A stretch of 64,000 bases of DNA from an uncultured Alistipes sp. (GCA_947364365.1 CANASP010000001.1:62001-126000); one strand, 5' to 3'; counted from the first letter of the stretch, positions 39,669 through 49,356 are shown. Numbers and translations: made by a program. The notes: a model not told the origin generated them from the sequence alone.

Positions 39669-41495
39669 CTACTCACTGCCCTCGAAGAAGGCGCGGATGC
39701 GTCGTGCCTTGGCGGGCCCCACGAGCCCGGCGAGCTCCTCGTAGGGGGCCGTGCGGACCTTGGCGACCGTGCGGAAGTGTTGCAGCAGCGTAGCGATCGT
39801 CTTGTCACCGATGCCCTCGATCTGCTCCAGCTCGCTGTGGATGAATGCCTTGCTCCGTTTCTGCCGGTGGAAGGAGATGGCGAAGCGGTGCACCTCCTCC
39901 TGGATGTGCGAGAGGAAGTGGAAGAGGGGCGAGGTGGGCCGCACGCCCACCAGCAGGGGCGGGTAGCCGCACAGCAGCTCGGCCGTGCGGTGGCGGTCGT
40001 CCTTGGCCAGTCCGGCGAGGGGGATGTCGAGCCCGAGGTGTTGCAGCACCTCGTGGATCACGCCCATCTGCCCCTTGCCGCCGTCGGCGATCACCAGGTC
40101 GGGCAGCTCGGCGCCCTCGGCCTGGAGGCGGCTGTAACGGCGGTAGACCACCTCGCGCATCGAGGCGTAGTCGTCGGGCCCCTCCACGGTCTTGACGTTG
40201 AAATGGCGGTACTCTTTGCGCGAGGGGCGTCCGTCGCGGAAGACGACGCACGATGCCACGGGGTCGGCGCCCTGGAGGTTCGAGTTGTCGAAGCACTCGA
40301 TATGGCGCGGCGGCCGGTCGAGCCGCAGCTCCTTCTGCAGGGCCGCCAGCAGCCGTTCGGCGTGGCGCTCGGGATTCTTGATTTCGAGGTTCTTGAGCTG
40401 CTCGGCGCGGTAGATGCGGGCGCTCTTCTGCGAAAATTCGAGCAGTTCGAGCTTCTCGCCCCGCTTCGGAACGGTGAAGGTCACCCCCTGGAACAGCAGC
40501 GTCGTCGAGGGCATGAACGGCACGATCACCTCGCGCGCCAGCTCGCCGCCGCCGGCCTGCTCGGTGAGGTGCTGGATCGCCAGCGTCAGCATGTCGGCGT
40601 CGGTCGACCCGACGCCCGCCGTGAGCCGTACGGTCACCACGCCCACGACCGAGCCGTGGCGGATCCGCACGAAGTTGCACCACGCCGCCTCGTCGTCGGC
40701 GAGCAGCGAGAAGACGTCGACGTCGACGATCCGGGCGCTGACGATCACCGAGCGGCTGGCGTAGTTGTCCAGCGCGTCGAGCCGCTGCTTGTAGCGCTGC
40801 GCCGCCTCGAACTTCAGCGCCTCGGCCGCCCGCGTCATCTCGCCTTCGAGGTAGCGGCGCACGGGCCGCAGGTCGCCCCGCAGCACCGACGCGACCAGTT
40901 CGACCTGCTGTGCGTACTCCTCCTCGCTCTGGGCTCCGATGCAGGGGCCCTTGCAGTTGCCGATGTGGTACTGGAGGCAGACGCCGTAGCGCCCGCGGGC
41001 GATCTTCTCGGGCGAGAGGTCGAGCTTGCACGTGCGCAGCGGCACCACCTCGCGCACGAACTCCAGCACGCTGCGCTGCATCATTACCGATCCGTAGGGA
41101 CCGAAGTAGCGCGAGCCGTCGCGCACGAGCTGGCGCGTCGACTGCACGCGCGGGAAGCGCTCGCGCCGGATGACGATCCAGGGGTAGGTCTTGTCGTCCT
41201 TGAGCAGGATGTTGTAGCGGGGCTGGAGGGTCTTGATGAGCGAATTTTCGAGCAGCAGGGCGTCGGTCTCGCTCCCCACGACGATGTGGCGGATCTCGGC
41301 GATCTGGCGCACCAGCACCCGCACCTTGGGGCTGTGCTCCTTGCTCTCGACGAAGTAGGAGGAGACCCTTTTGCGCAGGCTCTTGGCCTTGCCCACGTAG
41401 ATGATCGTCCCCGAGCGGTCCAGAAACTGGTACACGCCGGGGGAGTAGGGCAGCAATGCCACCTGCTCCTTGAGTTTTGCCTTGTCGGTCGCCAT
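39669..41495 (-). CDS. uvrC: Excinuclease ABC subunit C
   Basis: A 608-residue nuclease of nucleotide-excision repair. The N-terminal GIY-YIG domain (YSPGVYQFLDRSGTIIYVGK, residues 16-95) cuts 3' of the lesion. A UvrB-binding UVR segment lies at about 200-240. The C-terminal RNase H-like domain (IECFDNSNLQGADPVASCVV) cuts 5'. The end carries a helix-hairpin-helix (IEGIGDKTIATLLQHF). Monocistronic. A -7 element TACCTTTG lies 7 nt before the ATG. Confidence 0.97.
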   Translation of the reverse strand: MATDKAKLKEQVALLPYSPGVYQFLDRSGTIIYVGKAKSLRKRVSSYFVESKEHSPKVRVLVRQIAEIRHIVVGSETDALLLENSLIKTLQPRYNILLKDDKTYPWIVIRRERFPRVQSTRQLVRDGSRYFGPYGSVMMQRSVLEFVREVVPLRTCKLDLSPEKIARGRYGVCLQYHIGNCKGPCIGAQSEEEYAQQVELVASVLRGDLRPVRRYLEGEMTRAAEALKFEAAQRYKQRLDALDNYASRSVIVSARIVDVDVFSLLADDEAAWCNFVRIRHGSVVGVVTVRLTAGVGSTDADMLTLAIQHLTEQAGGGELAREVIVPFMPSTTLLFQGVTFTVPKRGEKLELLEFSQKSARIYRAEQLKNLEIKNPERHAERLLAALQKELRLDRPPRHIECFDNSNLQGADPVASCVVFRDGRPSRKEYRHFNVKTVEGPDDYASMREVVYRRYSRLQAEGAELPDLVIADGGKGQMGVIHEVLQHLGLDIPLAGLAKDDRHRTAELLCGYPPLLVGVRPTSPLFHFLSHIQEEVHRFAISFHRQKRSKAFIHSELEQIEGIGDKTIATLLQHFRTVAKVRTAPYEELAGLVGPAKARRIRAFFEGSE

Positions 41496-41660
41496 GACGG
41501 TGCAAAGGTAGCGATTATTTCGGCGATTGCCGCGGCCGGCGGGGCCCCGACCTCCCTTTTTCGGGCTGCGTGCCGCCGGCGATGCCGCATTCGGACGCGG
41601 CTGTTCCGTTCGGCCGCGCTGCGGTGTTCCGTCCGGTCGTCGATGCCGCGTTCGGACGCG

Positions 41661-42599
41661 CTACGGCAATGCGCAGAAGAGAGTCACCAGCCACGGTACG
41701 CTGAAGTCGAGCACGCAGCCGTGGAAGATCGACACCACGACGTAGGGGCGTCCCGCGGCGCGGGTGATGACGGGCAGCGTCGTGTCGAACGAGGTGGCGC
41801 CGCCGATTGAGATGGCCGCCAGCGGGCCGAACCGCCGGGCGACGGGCAGGGCGAAGAGCAGGGTGAAGAGCTCGCGCAGGATGTTGCAGAGCAGCGCGAC
41901 GGTTCCCAGTTCGACGCTGCGCAGGTCGGCGATGAAGATACTCGACAGCGAGTAGTAGCCGAAGCCCGCGCCGACGGCCAGCGCGTCGGCCGTCGTCACG
42001 CCGTCGAGCCAGGGTGCCGCGAGCACCGCTCCGGCGAGCGTTCCTGCGGCCGTCGCCAGCGGCAGCAGCGCCAGCCGCGGGTTGAGCTGCCGGATCCGCT
42101 GCGCGAGGGTCCGGTCGTGGCCCAGCGTCACCCCTACGGCCGCCATGAGGACCAGGAGCACGTAGCCGCTCGCATGACCCTGCGCGAGTGCCGCGGGCAG
42201 GAGATCCGTCGCCCCAGCCGCGCATCCCGCCGCGAAGAAGGCGATGATCGTCGCACTGCCGCGCAGCGCCTCCCGCAACGAACTCCGGTCGGTGGCCGCG
42301 GGTGTCGCTTCCGCCTCCGGGAGGGCGGTGTCGGGTTTCGGACGCCGCAGCAGGCGCCCGAGCGCCCAGGCCGCGGCGATGCTTCCGGCGGTCGATCCGG
42401 CGAAGAGCGCGAAGGCCTTGGTCCCCAGCGTGGCGATGCCCCGGCGGACGACGGGATCGCCGCCCGCCTCGATTCCCAGCAGAAACAGCAGCGCCCAGAC
42501 GATCGCCGTCACGACCGCCGGCGCAAAGCGGAGGCGTCTGCCGGCAAGCAGACGCCCCGCGATGATTCCTCCGACGAGAGCCGAAAAGATGCCCAGCAT
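41661..42599 (-). CDS. LysO-family (DUF340) lysine exporter
   Basis: A 312-residue inner-membrane protein with about eight helices. N-terminal GIFSALVGGIIAGRLL and the C-terminal block GYYSLSSIFIAD, ILRELFTLLFALPVA, ISIGGATSFDTTLPVITRA match LysO, including conserved acidic and Ser/Thr residues in the second half. LysO exports L-lysine and its toxic analogue in E. coli. It lies 3 bp after the AsmA gene stop, so the two are co-transcribed. Confidence 0.9.
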   Translation of the reverse strand: MLGIFSALVGGIIAGRLLAGRRLRFAPAVVTAIVWALLFLLGIEAGGDPVVRRGIATLGTKAFALFAGSTAGSIAAAWALGRLLRRPKPDTALPEAEATPAATDRSSLREALRGSATIIAFFAAGCAAGATDLLPAALAQGHASGYVLLVLMAAVGVTLGHDRTLAQRIRQLNPRLALLPLATAAGTLAGAVLAAPWLDGVTTADALAVGAGFGYYSLSSIFIADLRSVELGTVALLCNILRELFTLLFALPVARRFGPLAAISIGGATSFDTTLPVITRAAGRPYVVVSIFHGCVLDFSVPWLVTLFCALP

Positions 42600-42602
42600 G
42601 CC

Positions 42603-45284
42603 TTACTCCTGCTTTTCCGCCGTCAGCTTGCCGATCTGCGTCTCGGCTTCGGCCTGAAGCTTCTCGGCCTGCTTCTGGGCCTCCTCGACCAGTTTGTCTC
42701 CCGCCTTCTGGGCGGCGATCTTGGCCAGGGCGCCCTTCTCGGCGGCGGCGTCGACGAGCTTCTGCCGCTGCTCCTCGGCCGCCTTCACCAGCTTCTCGCC
42801 TGCGGCCTTCGCCTCCTCGCGGAGCCGCGCGGCCTGCTTCTCCACCTCCTCCGAGAGCGACTTGCTGCCGGTGAGTTTCTCGATCTGCTGGTCGATGACG
42901 TTCTTCACGGCCTCCTCGGCCGCCTCCTTCACGCCCAGCGTGATCTTGGGCGAGGTGAACGTGCCGCCGATGTTGACCCCGATCTTGCTCACCACGCCGC
43001 CCGCCGTGCCTTCGGGCAGCGAGATGCGGGCCACGTAGTCGATCGTCTGGTCGAGCCCCGTCGATCCCGAGAGGTTCATCGCCAGGTTGCCCATCTTCAG
43101 GTCGAAGGGCTCGGTGGCGATGCGGCCGTCGTGGATGGCGAAGCGGATCGCTACGTCGCGGGCCTCGATCCGGCGCAGCGCGTCGTTGTTCAGCGCCTTG
43201 GCCAGCGCGTCGAAGGCTTCGATGTTCTGTACGTGGATGTTGGCCGAGCGGATCTCGCCCGTGGCCTCGACGCTCTCCATCACCGGAGCCATCGCGGCAT
43301 CGAGCCGTGCCGCGAGGTCGAGCGAGAGGGCGTAGTCGCCCCCCGTCTTGGCGAAGATCGGCACGAGCCGCTGCACCATGTCGAGCTCCTCGAAGGTGCG
43401 CTCGAACGAGGCGCCCGAGAACGAGGCCGCCAGCTTCAGCGCCGGGCTGGCCGGATCGGCGGCCGTCGAGTAGCTGCCCGAAGCCGACGCCTTGCCTCCG
43501 AAAAGTCCCATGGCGAGCCGCTGCATCGCCAGCGTCCCGTCGGAAAGGCGCATCTCGCCCGTGAGGCCGGTGATCGTCATCTTCCGGAAGAGGATCTTGT
43601 GCAGGTCGGTGTTGAGCGAGAGCGAGAGGTTGCGCGGGATCGCCGGGGCGGCGGTCTGCGTCGGGGCCTCGCCGGTTTCGGGCGCCTCGTCGGCCGCGGC
43701 CTCGCCGGCGGGCAGCGCCCCCAGGATCTCGTTGAGGTCGAGCAGCTCCGACTTGACGTAGAGGCGTCCGGTCAGCGCGTCGTCGCGCAGCAGGTAACCC
43801 AGGTAGCCCGTCAGCTGGCCGTTGGCCGTCAGGTCGCTGCGGCCCACCGTGATGCCGAACTCGCCCAGCGTCATGGCCGCGGGGGTGATCGTCGCCGCGG
43901 CGCGGCGCACGTGCACCTCGGGCAGGCGGGGCACCGCGAGCGAGACCCCCTCGACGACGAAGGTGCCGGTGGCGTTGACCCGCTCGTAGCGCTTGGCGTC
44001 GATGTCCGACATGCGGCCCGAGGCCTTCAGGTCGGCGGTGATGCGTCCGGCAAGCTCCGTGCCCTTCTCCAGCGGGTATACCTCCTTCACGGCCGAGAGG
44101 TCCACCGCCCCGTCGACCGAGGCGCTGAAGGCGGGATCGCTGGCCAGCGACGTGGCGTGGAACGCGGCCGCGAGGCTGTTGCCGGCCATCTTCAGCCCGA
44201 AACGCGAGAGGTCGACGACCGTGGCGTCCATCGTGCCGCCGGGGTTGGCGATCGACGCGGCGATCTGGATGTCGGTGACGGCCTTGGGCAGCGAGGCGTA
44301 GCGGAAGCTGCCGTCCTTGACCGTCGCCTTGGCCTCGAAGGCCGGGAGCGTGGCGCCCCGCATCTCGCCCTTGGCCCACAGCGCCATCGAAAGCTCGCCC
44401 GAGGCCGAAAGGTTGCGGAACTCGCGCGTGTAGAAGGCCGGAACGAGCGAAAGAAGATCCTTGAACTGCACTTTGTCGCACCCCGCCTTGAGGTCCATCG
44501 CCACCGCTTCGTCGCGCAGCTCGACCCAGCCGTCGAGACCCATCTCGATGGCGTTGAGGCGGAACCGGTTGTCGGAGAAGGTGTAGCGGCCCTGCTCCAG
44601 GTCGGCGCCGATCGTGGCGTCGAGCGCGGCCTCGGCCCCGCTCAGCAGCGGAATGCCGCCCGACGAGAAGCGCATGTCGGCGGCCTTCGTCTCCAGCCGC
44701 AGATCGCTCCGTGCCGCCGACAGGTCGCCGCGCAGCCGCAGCGAGAGCGGCCAGGTCGAGAAGTGCACGTGGGTCGAGTCGTCGTCGTAGCGGATCGCTG
44801 CGTCGGTGATCCGGAAATCGCGCACCGAGAGACGGAATGCCCCTCCGCCCTCGCTCTCGGGTTCTTCGGCCTCGGGCGTCTCCTCCGAGGGCTGCATCAC
44901 GTCCCAGCTGACCGAGCCGTCGGCGAGCTTGCGGGCGTGGACCGCGGGGGCGTTGAGGAGGATTTTCTTTACCTCCAGCCCGCCGTCGCCCAGTAGCGAG
45001 AAGGGATTCACCACCACCGAGATCCGCTTCGCGGCGACGATCGTGTCGCCGGCGAAGGCGTCGACGCCCGCGAGCGTCAGCCCCTTCAATTCGAGCGAGG
45101 CGTTGGGAAAGTGGCGCAACAGGCTGATGTCGAGCTTTTCGAAATCGAGCTCGGCGCGCAGCATGGCGTTGGCTTCGCGCCGGACGATCCCGGCGATCTT
45201 GCCGCTGAGCAGTGTCGGGGCGACCATCGCCGCGACCAGAACGACGGCGACCGCGATGGCCGCCGCTTTGACGAACTTTTTCAT
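42603..45284 (-). CDS. AsmA-family envelope protein
   Basis: An 893-residue protein with an N-terminal membrane anchor (about 5-24, AAAIAVAVVLVAAMVAP) and a very long periplasmic region of beta-strands typical of the AsmA/TamB-like bridge proteins (ELDFEKLDISLLRHFPNASL, LELKGLTLAGVDAF). The AsmA C-terminal block (ARLDAAMAPVMESVEATGEI) is visible at about 650-700. The last 100 residues are an Ala/Lys/Glu-rich coiled coil. Family members help move phospholipids to the outer membrane. Its start overlaps the GNAT stop by 4 bp. Confidence 0.93.
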   Translation of the reverse strand: MKKFVKAAAIAVAVVLVAAMVAPTLLSGKIAGIVRREANAMLRAELDFEKLDISLLRHFPNASLELKGLTLAGVDAFAGDTIVAAKRISVVVNPFSLLGDGGLEVKKILLNAPAVHARKLADGSVSWDVMQPSEETPEAEEPESEGGGAFRLSVRDFRITDAAIRYDDDSTHVHFSTWPLSLRLRGDLSAARSDLRLETKAADMRFSSGGIPLLSGAEAALDATIGADLEQGRYTFSDNRFRLNAIEMGLDGWVELRDEAVAMDLKAGCDKVQFKDLLSLVPAFYTREFRNLSASGELSMALWAKGEMRGATLPAFEAKATVKDGSFRYASLPKAVTDIQIAASIANPGGTMDATVVDLSRFGLKMAGNSLAAAFHATSLASDPAFSASVDGAVDLSAVKEVYPLEKGTELAGRITADLKASGRMSDIDAKRYERVNATGTFVVEGVSLAVPRLPEVHVRRAAATITPAAMTLGEFGITVGRSDLTANGQLTGYLGYLLRDDALTGRLYVKSELLDLNEILGALPAGEAAADEAPETGEAPTQTAAPAIPRNLSLSLNTDLHKILFRKMTITGLTGEMRLSDGTLAMQRLAMGLFGGKASASGSYSTAADPASPALKLAASFSGASFERTFEELDMVQRLVPIFAKTGGDYALSLDLAARLDAAMAPVMESVEATGEIRSANIHVQNIEAFDALAKALNNDALRRIEARDVAIRFAIHDGRIATEPFDLKMGNLAMNLSGSTGLDQTIDYVARISLPEGTAGGVVSKIGVNIGGTFTSPKITLGVKEAAEEAVKNVIDQQIEKLTGSKSLSEEVEKQAARLREEAKAAGEKLVKAAEEQRQKLVDAAAEKGALAKIAAQKAGDKLVEEAQKQAEKLQAEAETQIGKLTAEKQE

Positions 45285-45721
45285 TTTCTATCCGTTTTGA
45301 GGGCGAAAACCTCGGTTTCCGCCGCTTCGAATCCCATTTTTCCGTACAGCGCGCGTGCCGCCCGGCGCTCCTCGCGCGAGGTGAGCAGGATCTTCGCCGC
45401 CCCGATCCGTGCGGCATGGTCCAGCGCCGCCGCGACCAGCGCACGTCCCGCACCGTGTCCGCGCGCCGCGCGATCGACCACCACGTCCTCGATCCAGGCC
45501 TTGCGGCCCGTGGGGATGTCGTACCACACCAGCGTCAGCATCCCGACGATCCGTCCGTCGCCGCGTGCGGCGAAGAGCGCCGTCGACGGAGTGTCCGCGA
45601 TCGAGTGCAGCCGCGCGGCGTCGACCGCCGGGGCCGAGGCCGAGAGCTGGGGCAGCAGCCGGGCGATCGCCTCCGCGAGTTCGTCCGTCGCCGCCGTGAT
45701 CCGTTCGATTTCGATCTTCAT
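45281..45721 (-). CDS. GNAT-family N-acetyltransferase
   Basis: A 146-residue acetyltransferase. The acetyl-CoA binding loop is DRAARGHGAGRALVAAALDH (RxxGxG/A) preceded by IEDVVVDR. The C-terminal SREERRAARALYGKMGFEAAE completes the fold. The substrate is unknown; side-chain amines or protein N-termini are typical. First gene of the GNAT-AsmA-LysO unit; a -7 element TAACTTTG lies 16 nt before its ATG. Confidence 0.9.
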   Translation of the reverse strand: MKIEIERITAATDELAEAIARLLPQLSASAPAVDAARLHSIADTPSTALFAARGDGRIVGMLTLVWYDIPTGRKAWIEDVVVDRAARGHGAGRALVAAALDHAARIGAAKILLTSREERRAARALYGKMGFEAAETEVFALKTDRK

Positions 45722-45897
45722 CGTGCGTGCTTTGGCGCAAAGTTAATCTTTTTTCCTCCCAACGCGCCATAATCCGCCGTAAAAGCGTACTTTTGAACTC
45801 CGGACCGGACATCGCTCCGCTCGCTGCTGCCGTGCGGTGCCCCTGCTTCGTCCGGCGAAAAAATCGGCCGCGCGGTGCGGAATCGGGAAATAAATGT

Positions 45898-45905
45898 TAT
45901 CTTTG
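45898..45905 (+). promoter_or_regulatory. -7 element 4 nt before the start codon
   Basis: TATCTTTG at 45898-45905 is an exact TAnnTTTG, and ATG follows at 45910. No clear -33 is seen 19-21 bp upstream. If it is used, the transcript is leaderless or nearly so. Confidence 0.6.
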
Positions 45906-45909
45906 GGTT

Positions 45910-46656
45910 ATGAAACACGAAACGACGGCACCGGCGCGCAAGCTGGTCATCATTCCGACCTACAACGAAAAGGAGAATATCGCGGCGATGATCGACAAGG
46001 TCTTCTCGCTTGAGGAGGCGTTCGACCTGCTGGTCATCGACGACGGCTCGCCCGACGGGACGGCCGCGATCGTCCGCGACCGCCAGACGGCCCACCCCGG
46101 ACGGCTCCATCTGGTGGAGCGCAGCGGCAAGCTGGGGCTGGGCACGGCCTATCTGACGGGCTTCCGCTGGGGGCTGGATCGCGGCTACGACTACATCTGC
46201 GAGATGGACTGCGACTTCTCGCACAACCCCGACGACCTGGTGCGCCTCTGCCGCACGGCCGCCGCGGAGGGGTGCGACGTGGTGGTCGGTTCGCGCTATG
46301 TCCAGGGCGTCAACGTGGTCAACTGGCCCATGTCGCGCCTCTTGATGTCCTACTTCGCTTCGGTCTACGTGCGTCTGGTGACGCGCATGCCGCTGCGCGA
46401 CGCCACGGCCGGGTTCGTCTGCTATTCGCGCCGGGCGTTGGAGACGATCGACCTCGACGCCGTGCGGATGAAGGGCTACGGCTTCCAGATCGAGATGAAA
46501 TACTCGGCATGGCGGCTCGGGATGAAGCTCCGCGAGGAGTCGATCATCTTCACCGAGCGCCGCGAGGGGGCGTCGAAGATGTCGGGCGGCATCTTCAAGG
46601 AGGCTCTGTTCGGCGTCATGGGGCTGCCCTTCCGGCGGATCCGCCGGAGAGGCTGA
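45910..46656 (+). CDS. Polyprenol monophosphomannose synthase (GT2)
   Basis: A 248-residue GT-A glycosyltransferase starting at ATG 45910. It shows KLVIIPTYNEKENI, LVIDDGSPDGTAAIV and EMDCDFSHNPDDL (DxD), then GSRYVQGVNVVNWPMSRLLM, the pattern of dolichol/polyprenol-phosphate mannosyltransferases. There is no C-terminal membrane domain. It probably charges a polyprenyl phosphate with mannose or another hexose for membrane transferases such as the ArnT-like protein at 47243-48931. Confidence 0.9.
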   Translation: MKHETTAPARKLVIIPTYNEKENIAAMIDKVFSLEEAFDLLVIDDGSPDGTAAIVRDRQTAHPGRLHLVERSGKLGLGTAYLTGFRWGLDRGYDYICEMDCDFSHNPDDLVRLCRTAAAEGCDVVVGSRYVQGVNVVNWPMSRLLMSYFASVYVRLVTRMPLRDATAGFVCYSRRALETIDLDAVRMKGYGFQIEMKYSAWRLGMKLREESIIFTERREGASKMSGGIFKEALFGVMGLPFRRIRRRG

Positions 46657-46717
46657 CTTCGCGGGTAGGCGAGCGCGGAGGTTGTGCCGGAAAATCGAAG
46701 CCTTTGGCTTCGGCGGC

Positions 46718-46784
46718 CCGCAGCCACGGCGGGCGGAGGGCCGCACCGTTCGCTGCGCTCACATGCGTCCCCCGCTGGCTGCGG
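46718..46784. repeat. Dispersed GC-rich inverted repeat, copy B
   Basis: Left arm CCGCAGCCACGGCGGGCGG continuing to GAGG, right arm CCCCCGCTGGCTGCGG. The left arm is identical to copy A over 22 bp. An outer hairpin (CGAAGCCTTTGGCTTCG) lies just before it. Located between convergent genes. Confidence 0.85.
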
Positions 46785-46823
46785 ACCGACGACTTGCAAT
46801 GTGAAACGCATGATTTTACGACG

Positions 46824-46853
46824 AAAAAGGGAGAGCATAAACTCTCCCTTTTT
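46824..46853. terminator. Bidirectional terminator
   Basis: AAAAAGGGAGAG (46824-46835) pairs with CTCTCCCTTTTT (46842-46853) around a 6-nt loop. It separates the converging mannosyltransferase and GtrA transcripts. Confidence 0.92.
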
Positions 46854-46877
46854 CCGTATCGACCGGAATCGGAAGTT

Positions 46878-47246
46878 TCAGAAGTTGAAGAAGTAGTTCA
46901 TGAAGAAATTCCAGAAGGTCACCACGCCGATGGCGAAGAGCTTCGAGAGGTAGAAGTTCCACCGCAGACGCCCGTGCAGCGCGTAGATCACCGCGTTGTT
47001 GATTGCCAGCCCCACCAGCGCGATCCCCAGGAAGCGCAGGTACTGCCCGGCGATGTCGGGGTTGTGGTCGCGGAAGGTCCACAGGCGGTTGAGCGCGTAG
47101 TTGGAGGTCGAGGCGCAGAGGAATCCCAGCGAGTTGGCCACGTACTTGTTGAGCCGCAGCCACTCCTTGGCGGCGTAGGTGACGCCGAAGTCGACGACGA
47201 CGCCCGACCCGCCGACCGCGCAGAAACGGATGAACTGCCCGATCAT
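46878..47246 (-). CDS. GtrA-family membrane protein
   Basis: A 122-residue protein with four membrane helices (FIRFCAVGGSGVVVDFGVTY, VANSLGFLCASTSNYALNRL, YLRFLGIALVGLAINNAVIY, KLFAIGVVTFWNFFMNYFF), the classic GtrA pattern. Its start overlaps the stop of the ArnT-like gene by 4 bp, so it probably assists that enzyme by flipping the polyprenyl-linked sugar. Confidence 0.93.
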   Translation of the reverse strand: MIGQFIRFCAVGGSGVVVDFGVTYAAKEWLRLNKYVANSLGFLCASTSNYALNRLWTFRDHNPDIAGQYLRFLGIALVGLAINNAVIYALHGRLRWNFYLSKLFAIGVVTFWNFFMNYFFNF

Positions 47247-48931
47247 CGCTCCCCGATTTTAATCCGTTGCGGCCGGCCGTTGAACCAGTGGCTGTAGCCC
47301 GCGCGCCGCAGCACGAACCCCGCCTCGAAATCGCCGCCCGCCAGCTCGTCGGGCACTTCGAGGAGGATGTCGGCCGTCGTCTCGCCGTGCGCCGGCAGCG
47401 TGCACCCGATGTCGAGCGGATACTCCTCCACGCGGAAACGTCCTTGCTTGAACGCCGCCGCCAGCTCCGTCCGGCCGTCGATCGCGATCGGGTAGGGGTA
47501 AGGGTTCGCGATCCGCAGCCGCAGCGCGAGCCGCTCGCCCGGCGCCGCCTCGGCGGGCAGTCCCTCGCACGCGATCTCCACGCGCCGTGTCGGCCGGAAG
47601 TCGGGGTCGGTCAGGTAGTTGAATTCCGCACCGTTGGCCAGCCGCAATGTCGCCTCGGCCGCTTCGGGCGCGCACTCCACGAGGACCTCGCGCCCGGCGA
47701 AGCGTTCGTCGTCGTCGCGGAACTGCCAGTGGTGGGTGCGGTAGAAGATATTGGGCTGGCAGTAGGCCTCGCCGCCCGTGTAGAACATGTATTTGGCCGC
47801 CTTGGCGTAGTTGCGCCCGAAGACGACGGGGCGTCCGGCGGCCGCCTCGGCGATCGCGCCGTAGCTCTCCCGGTTGTCGAAGACCTCGAAACGCAGCCCC
47901 AGCGGGTTGAATATCATCTCCAGCCGGACGACGGCCATGAGGGCCAGCGTCACCGCTCCTGCGCGCACTACGTAGCGCCGCGTGCGCGGATGGCGGCGGG
48001 CATAGGCGAAGAGCAGCCACACGAGCCCCGGCACGGCCGCGATGGTCCATTGGGGCTGGACGTAGCCGCGCAGCGACGAGAGGAGGAAGAAGCCGATGAA
48101 GGCCGCGGGCATCCACCGCAGCGCCTGCTCGACGGCCGAGGCGGGGCGCACCGCGCGGCAGGCCCTGACGTAGAGCGGCACGAAGAAGGGGTTGAACACC
48201 ACGAGCATGTTCAGCACGAACTCCGTCACGTAGTTCCAGCGGAACGAGGCGTTGCGTCCCGTGAGGTGGTAGGCCAGCGAGGCCCACTGGTGGTCGGCCT
48301 GCCAGGCCAGGTGGGGCAGCAGCAGCGCGAGCGTCACCGCACCGGCGGCGTAGAGCCCCCCGCGGCGCAGCAGCCGCGGGTTGGCCGCCACGGCGAACAG
48401 GACGACCAGCGCGCCGTGGTACTTGCTGTAGGCCATCGCCGCCATCGCCAGCCCCAGCCACAACCAGCCGAGGCGTTTCCGCTCGGCGAACCGCTTGAAC
48501 GCGAGCAGGAACAGCGTCGTGGTCATCAGCAGCGGCCCGTCGGGCACGGCGATGAAGCCGTAGAGTTGCAGCATGAGCGTCGCTGCGGCGATGAGGACGA
48601 AGAGCCCCGCGTCGCGCCGCGAGGCGTCGGACGGGCGGACGATCCGCCACAGGATCCACAGATAGAGCGGTTGCAGCAGCGTGAAAAGCAGTCTCACGCC
48701 CAGCTCGCCGCCGGCGAGCGCCTCGCCCGCACGGACCAGCAGCGCCACCATCGGCGGGTGGTCGAAATAGCCCCAGGCGAGCCGCTGGGCGAACAGGTGG
48801 TAGTAGGCCTCGTCGTCGGCCAGCTCCGTCAGCCCCGCCTGCGCGAGGTTGCAGACCCACCACACGCCGAGCCAGAGGAGCAGCAGCGCGTCGGGGCCGA
48901 GGTTGCGGTATGTGTCGCGTATCCGTTTCAT
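47243..48931 (-). CDS. ArnT-like membrane glycosyltransferase
   Basis: A 562-residue GT-C enzyme starting at ATG 48931 (MKRIRDTYRN). The first external loop carries the catalytic acidic motif LADDEAYYHLFAQRLAWGYF, followed by DHPPMVALL, as in ArnT/PMT (GT39/GT83). About 11-12 membrane helices fill the first 400 residues, and the last 150 form a soluble periplasmic domain. It should transfer a sugar from a polyprenyl phosphate to lipid A, lipid or protein. It is coupled to GtrA downstream. Confidence 0.9.
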   Translation of the reverse strand: MKRIRDTYRNLGPDALLLLWLGVWWVCNLAQAGLTELADDEAYYHLFAQRLAWGYFDHPPMVALLVRAGEALAGGELGVRLLFTLLQPLYLWILWRIVRPSDASRRDAGLFVLIAAATLMLQLYGFIAVPDGPLLMTTTLFLLAFKRFAERKRLGWLWLGLAMAAMAYSKYHGALVVLFAVAANPRLLRRGGLYAAGAVTLALLLPHLAWQADHQWASLAYHLTGRNASFRWNYVTEFVLNMLVVFNPFFVPLYVRACRAVRPASAVEQALRWMPAAFIGFFLLSSLRGYVQPQWTIAAVPGLVWLLFAYARRHPRTRRYVVRAGAVTLALMAVVRLEMIFNPLGLRFEVFDNRESYGAIAEAAAGRPVVFGRNYAKAAKYMFYTGGEAYCQPNIFYRTHHWQFRDDDERFAGREVLVECAPEAAEATLRLANGAEFNYLTDPDFRPTRRVEIACEGLPAEAAPGERLALRLRIANPYPYPIAIDGRTELAAAFKQGRFRVEEYPLDIGCTLPAHGETTADILLEVPDELAGGDFEAGFVLRRAGYSHWFNGRPQRIKIGER

Positions 48932-49035
48932 GATAGGGTAGGGCCGGGCCGCCTCTTGCGGCGGCGTTTTTCGGCGGCTAAAGTTCGGAAAAAAAGCCGA
49001 GACCGCCAAAAGCGCGCCGCCCTTTCCGGCACGCG

Positions 49036-49356
49036 TCACCCGATGTAGCTCTTCAGCGCCTCGACGTAGGCGGCGAAGGCGTCGCGCCCCGCGTCGGTCA
49101 TCCGGCAGAGGGTGCAGGGCATCTTGCCCCGGAAGGTCTTCTCCACGGCGATGTAGCCCGCCCGGGCCAGCTTGTCGATCTGCACCGAGAGGTTGCCCGC
49201 CGTGGCGCCGGTCTCGTGGCGCAGGTAGACGAAGTCGGCGCTCTCGACCCCCAGCAGGATCGACATCACGGCGAGCCGCAGCTCGGAGTGGAGCAGCGGA
49301 TCGAGCGCCCGGAATCCCGTCCGGGCACCCGCCGCGCGTTTCGGTGTCTCGCTCAT
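49036..49356 (-). CDS. Winged-helix transcriptional regulator
   Basis: A 106-residue protein from ATG 49356 (MSETPKRAAG). The core is LLHSELRLAVMSILLGVESA, then YLRHETGATAGNLSVQIDKLARAGYIAVEK (recognition helix and wing) and LTDAG-like MTDAGRDAFAAYVEAL, matching the winged-helix family (PF13601) that includes DNA-binding partners of small membrane proteins. CTLC (81-84) might bind a metal. It follows a membrane-protein gene by a 4-bp overlap, so the pair probably forms a regulatory unit. Confidence 0.85.
   Translation of the reverse strand: MSETPKRAAGARTGFRALDPLLHSELRLAVMSILLGVESADFVYLRHETGATAGNLSVQIDKLARAGYIAVEKTFRGKMPCTLCRMTDAGRDAFAAYVEALKSYIG

Noticed and set aside
42117..44996. A 959-codon open frame on the plus strand opposite the AsmA gene
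   Set aside because: Same GC artefact. The minus strand carries a coherent AsmA protein and the plus translation is low-complexity.
41515..45453. A 1312-codon open frame on the minus strand across LysO and AsmA
   Set aside because: Out of frame with both real genes, and its translation is Arg/Gly-rich without any recognisable fold.
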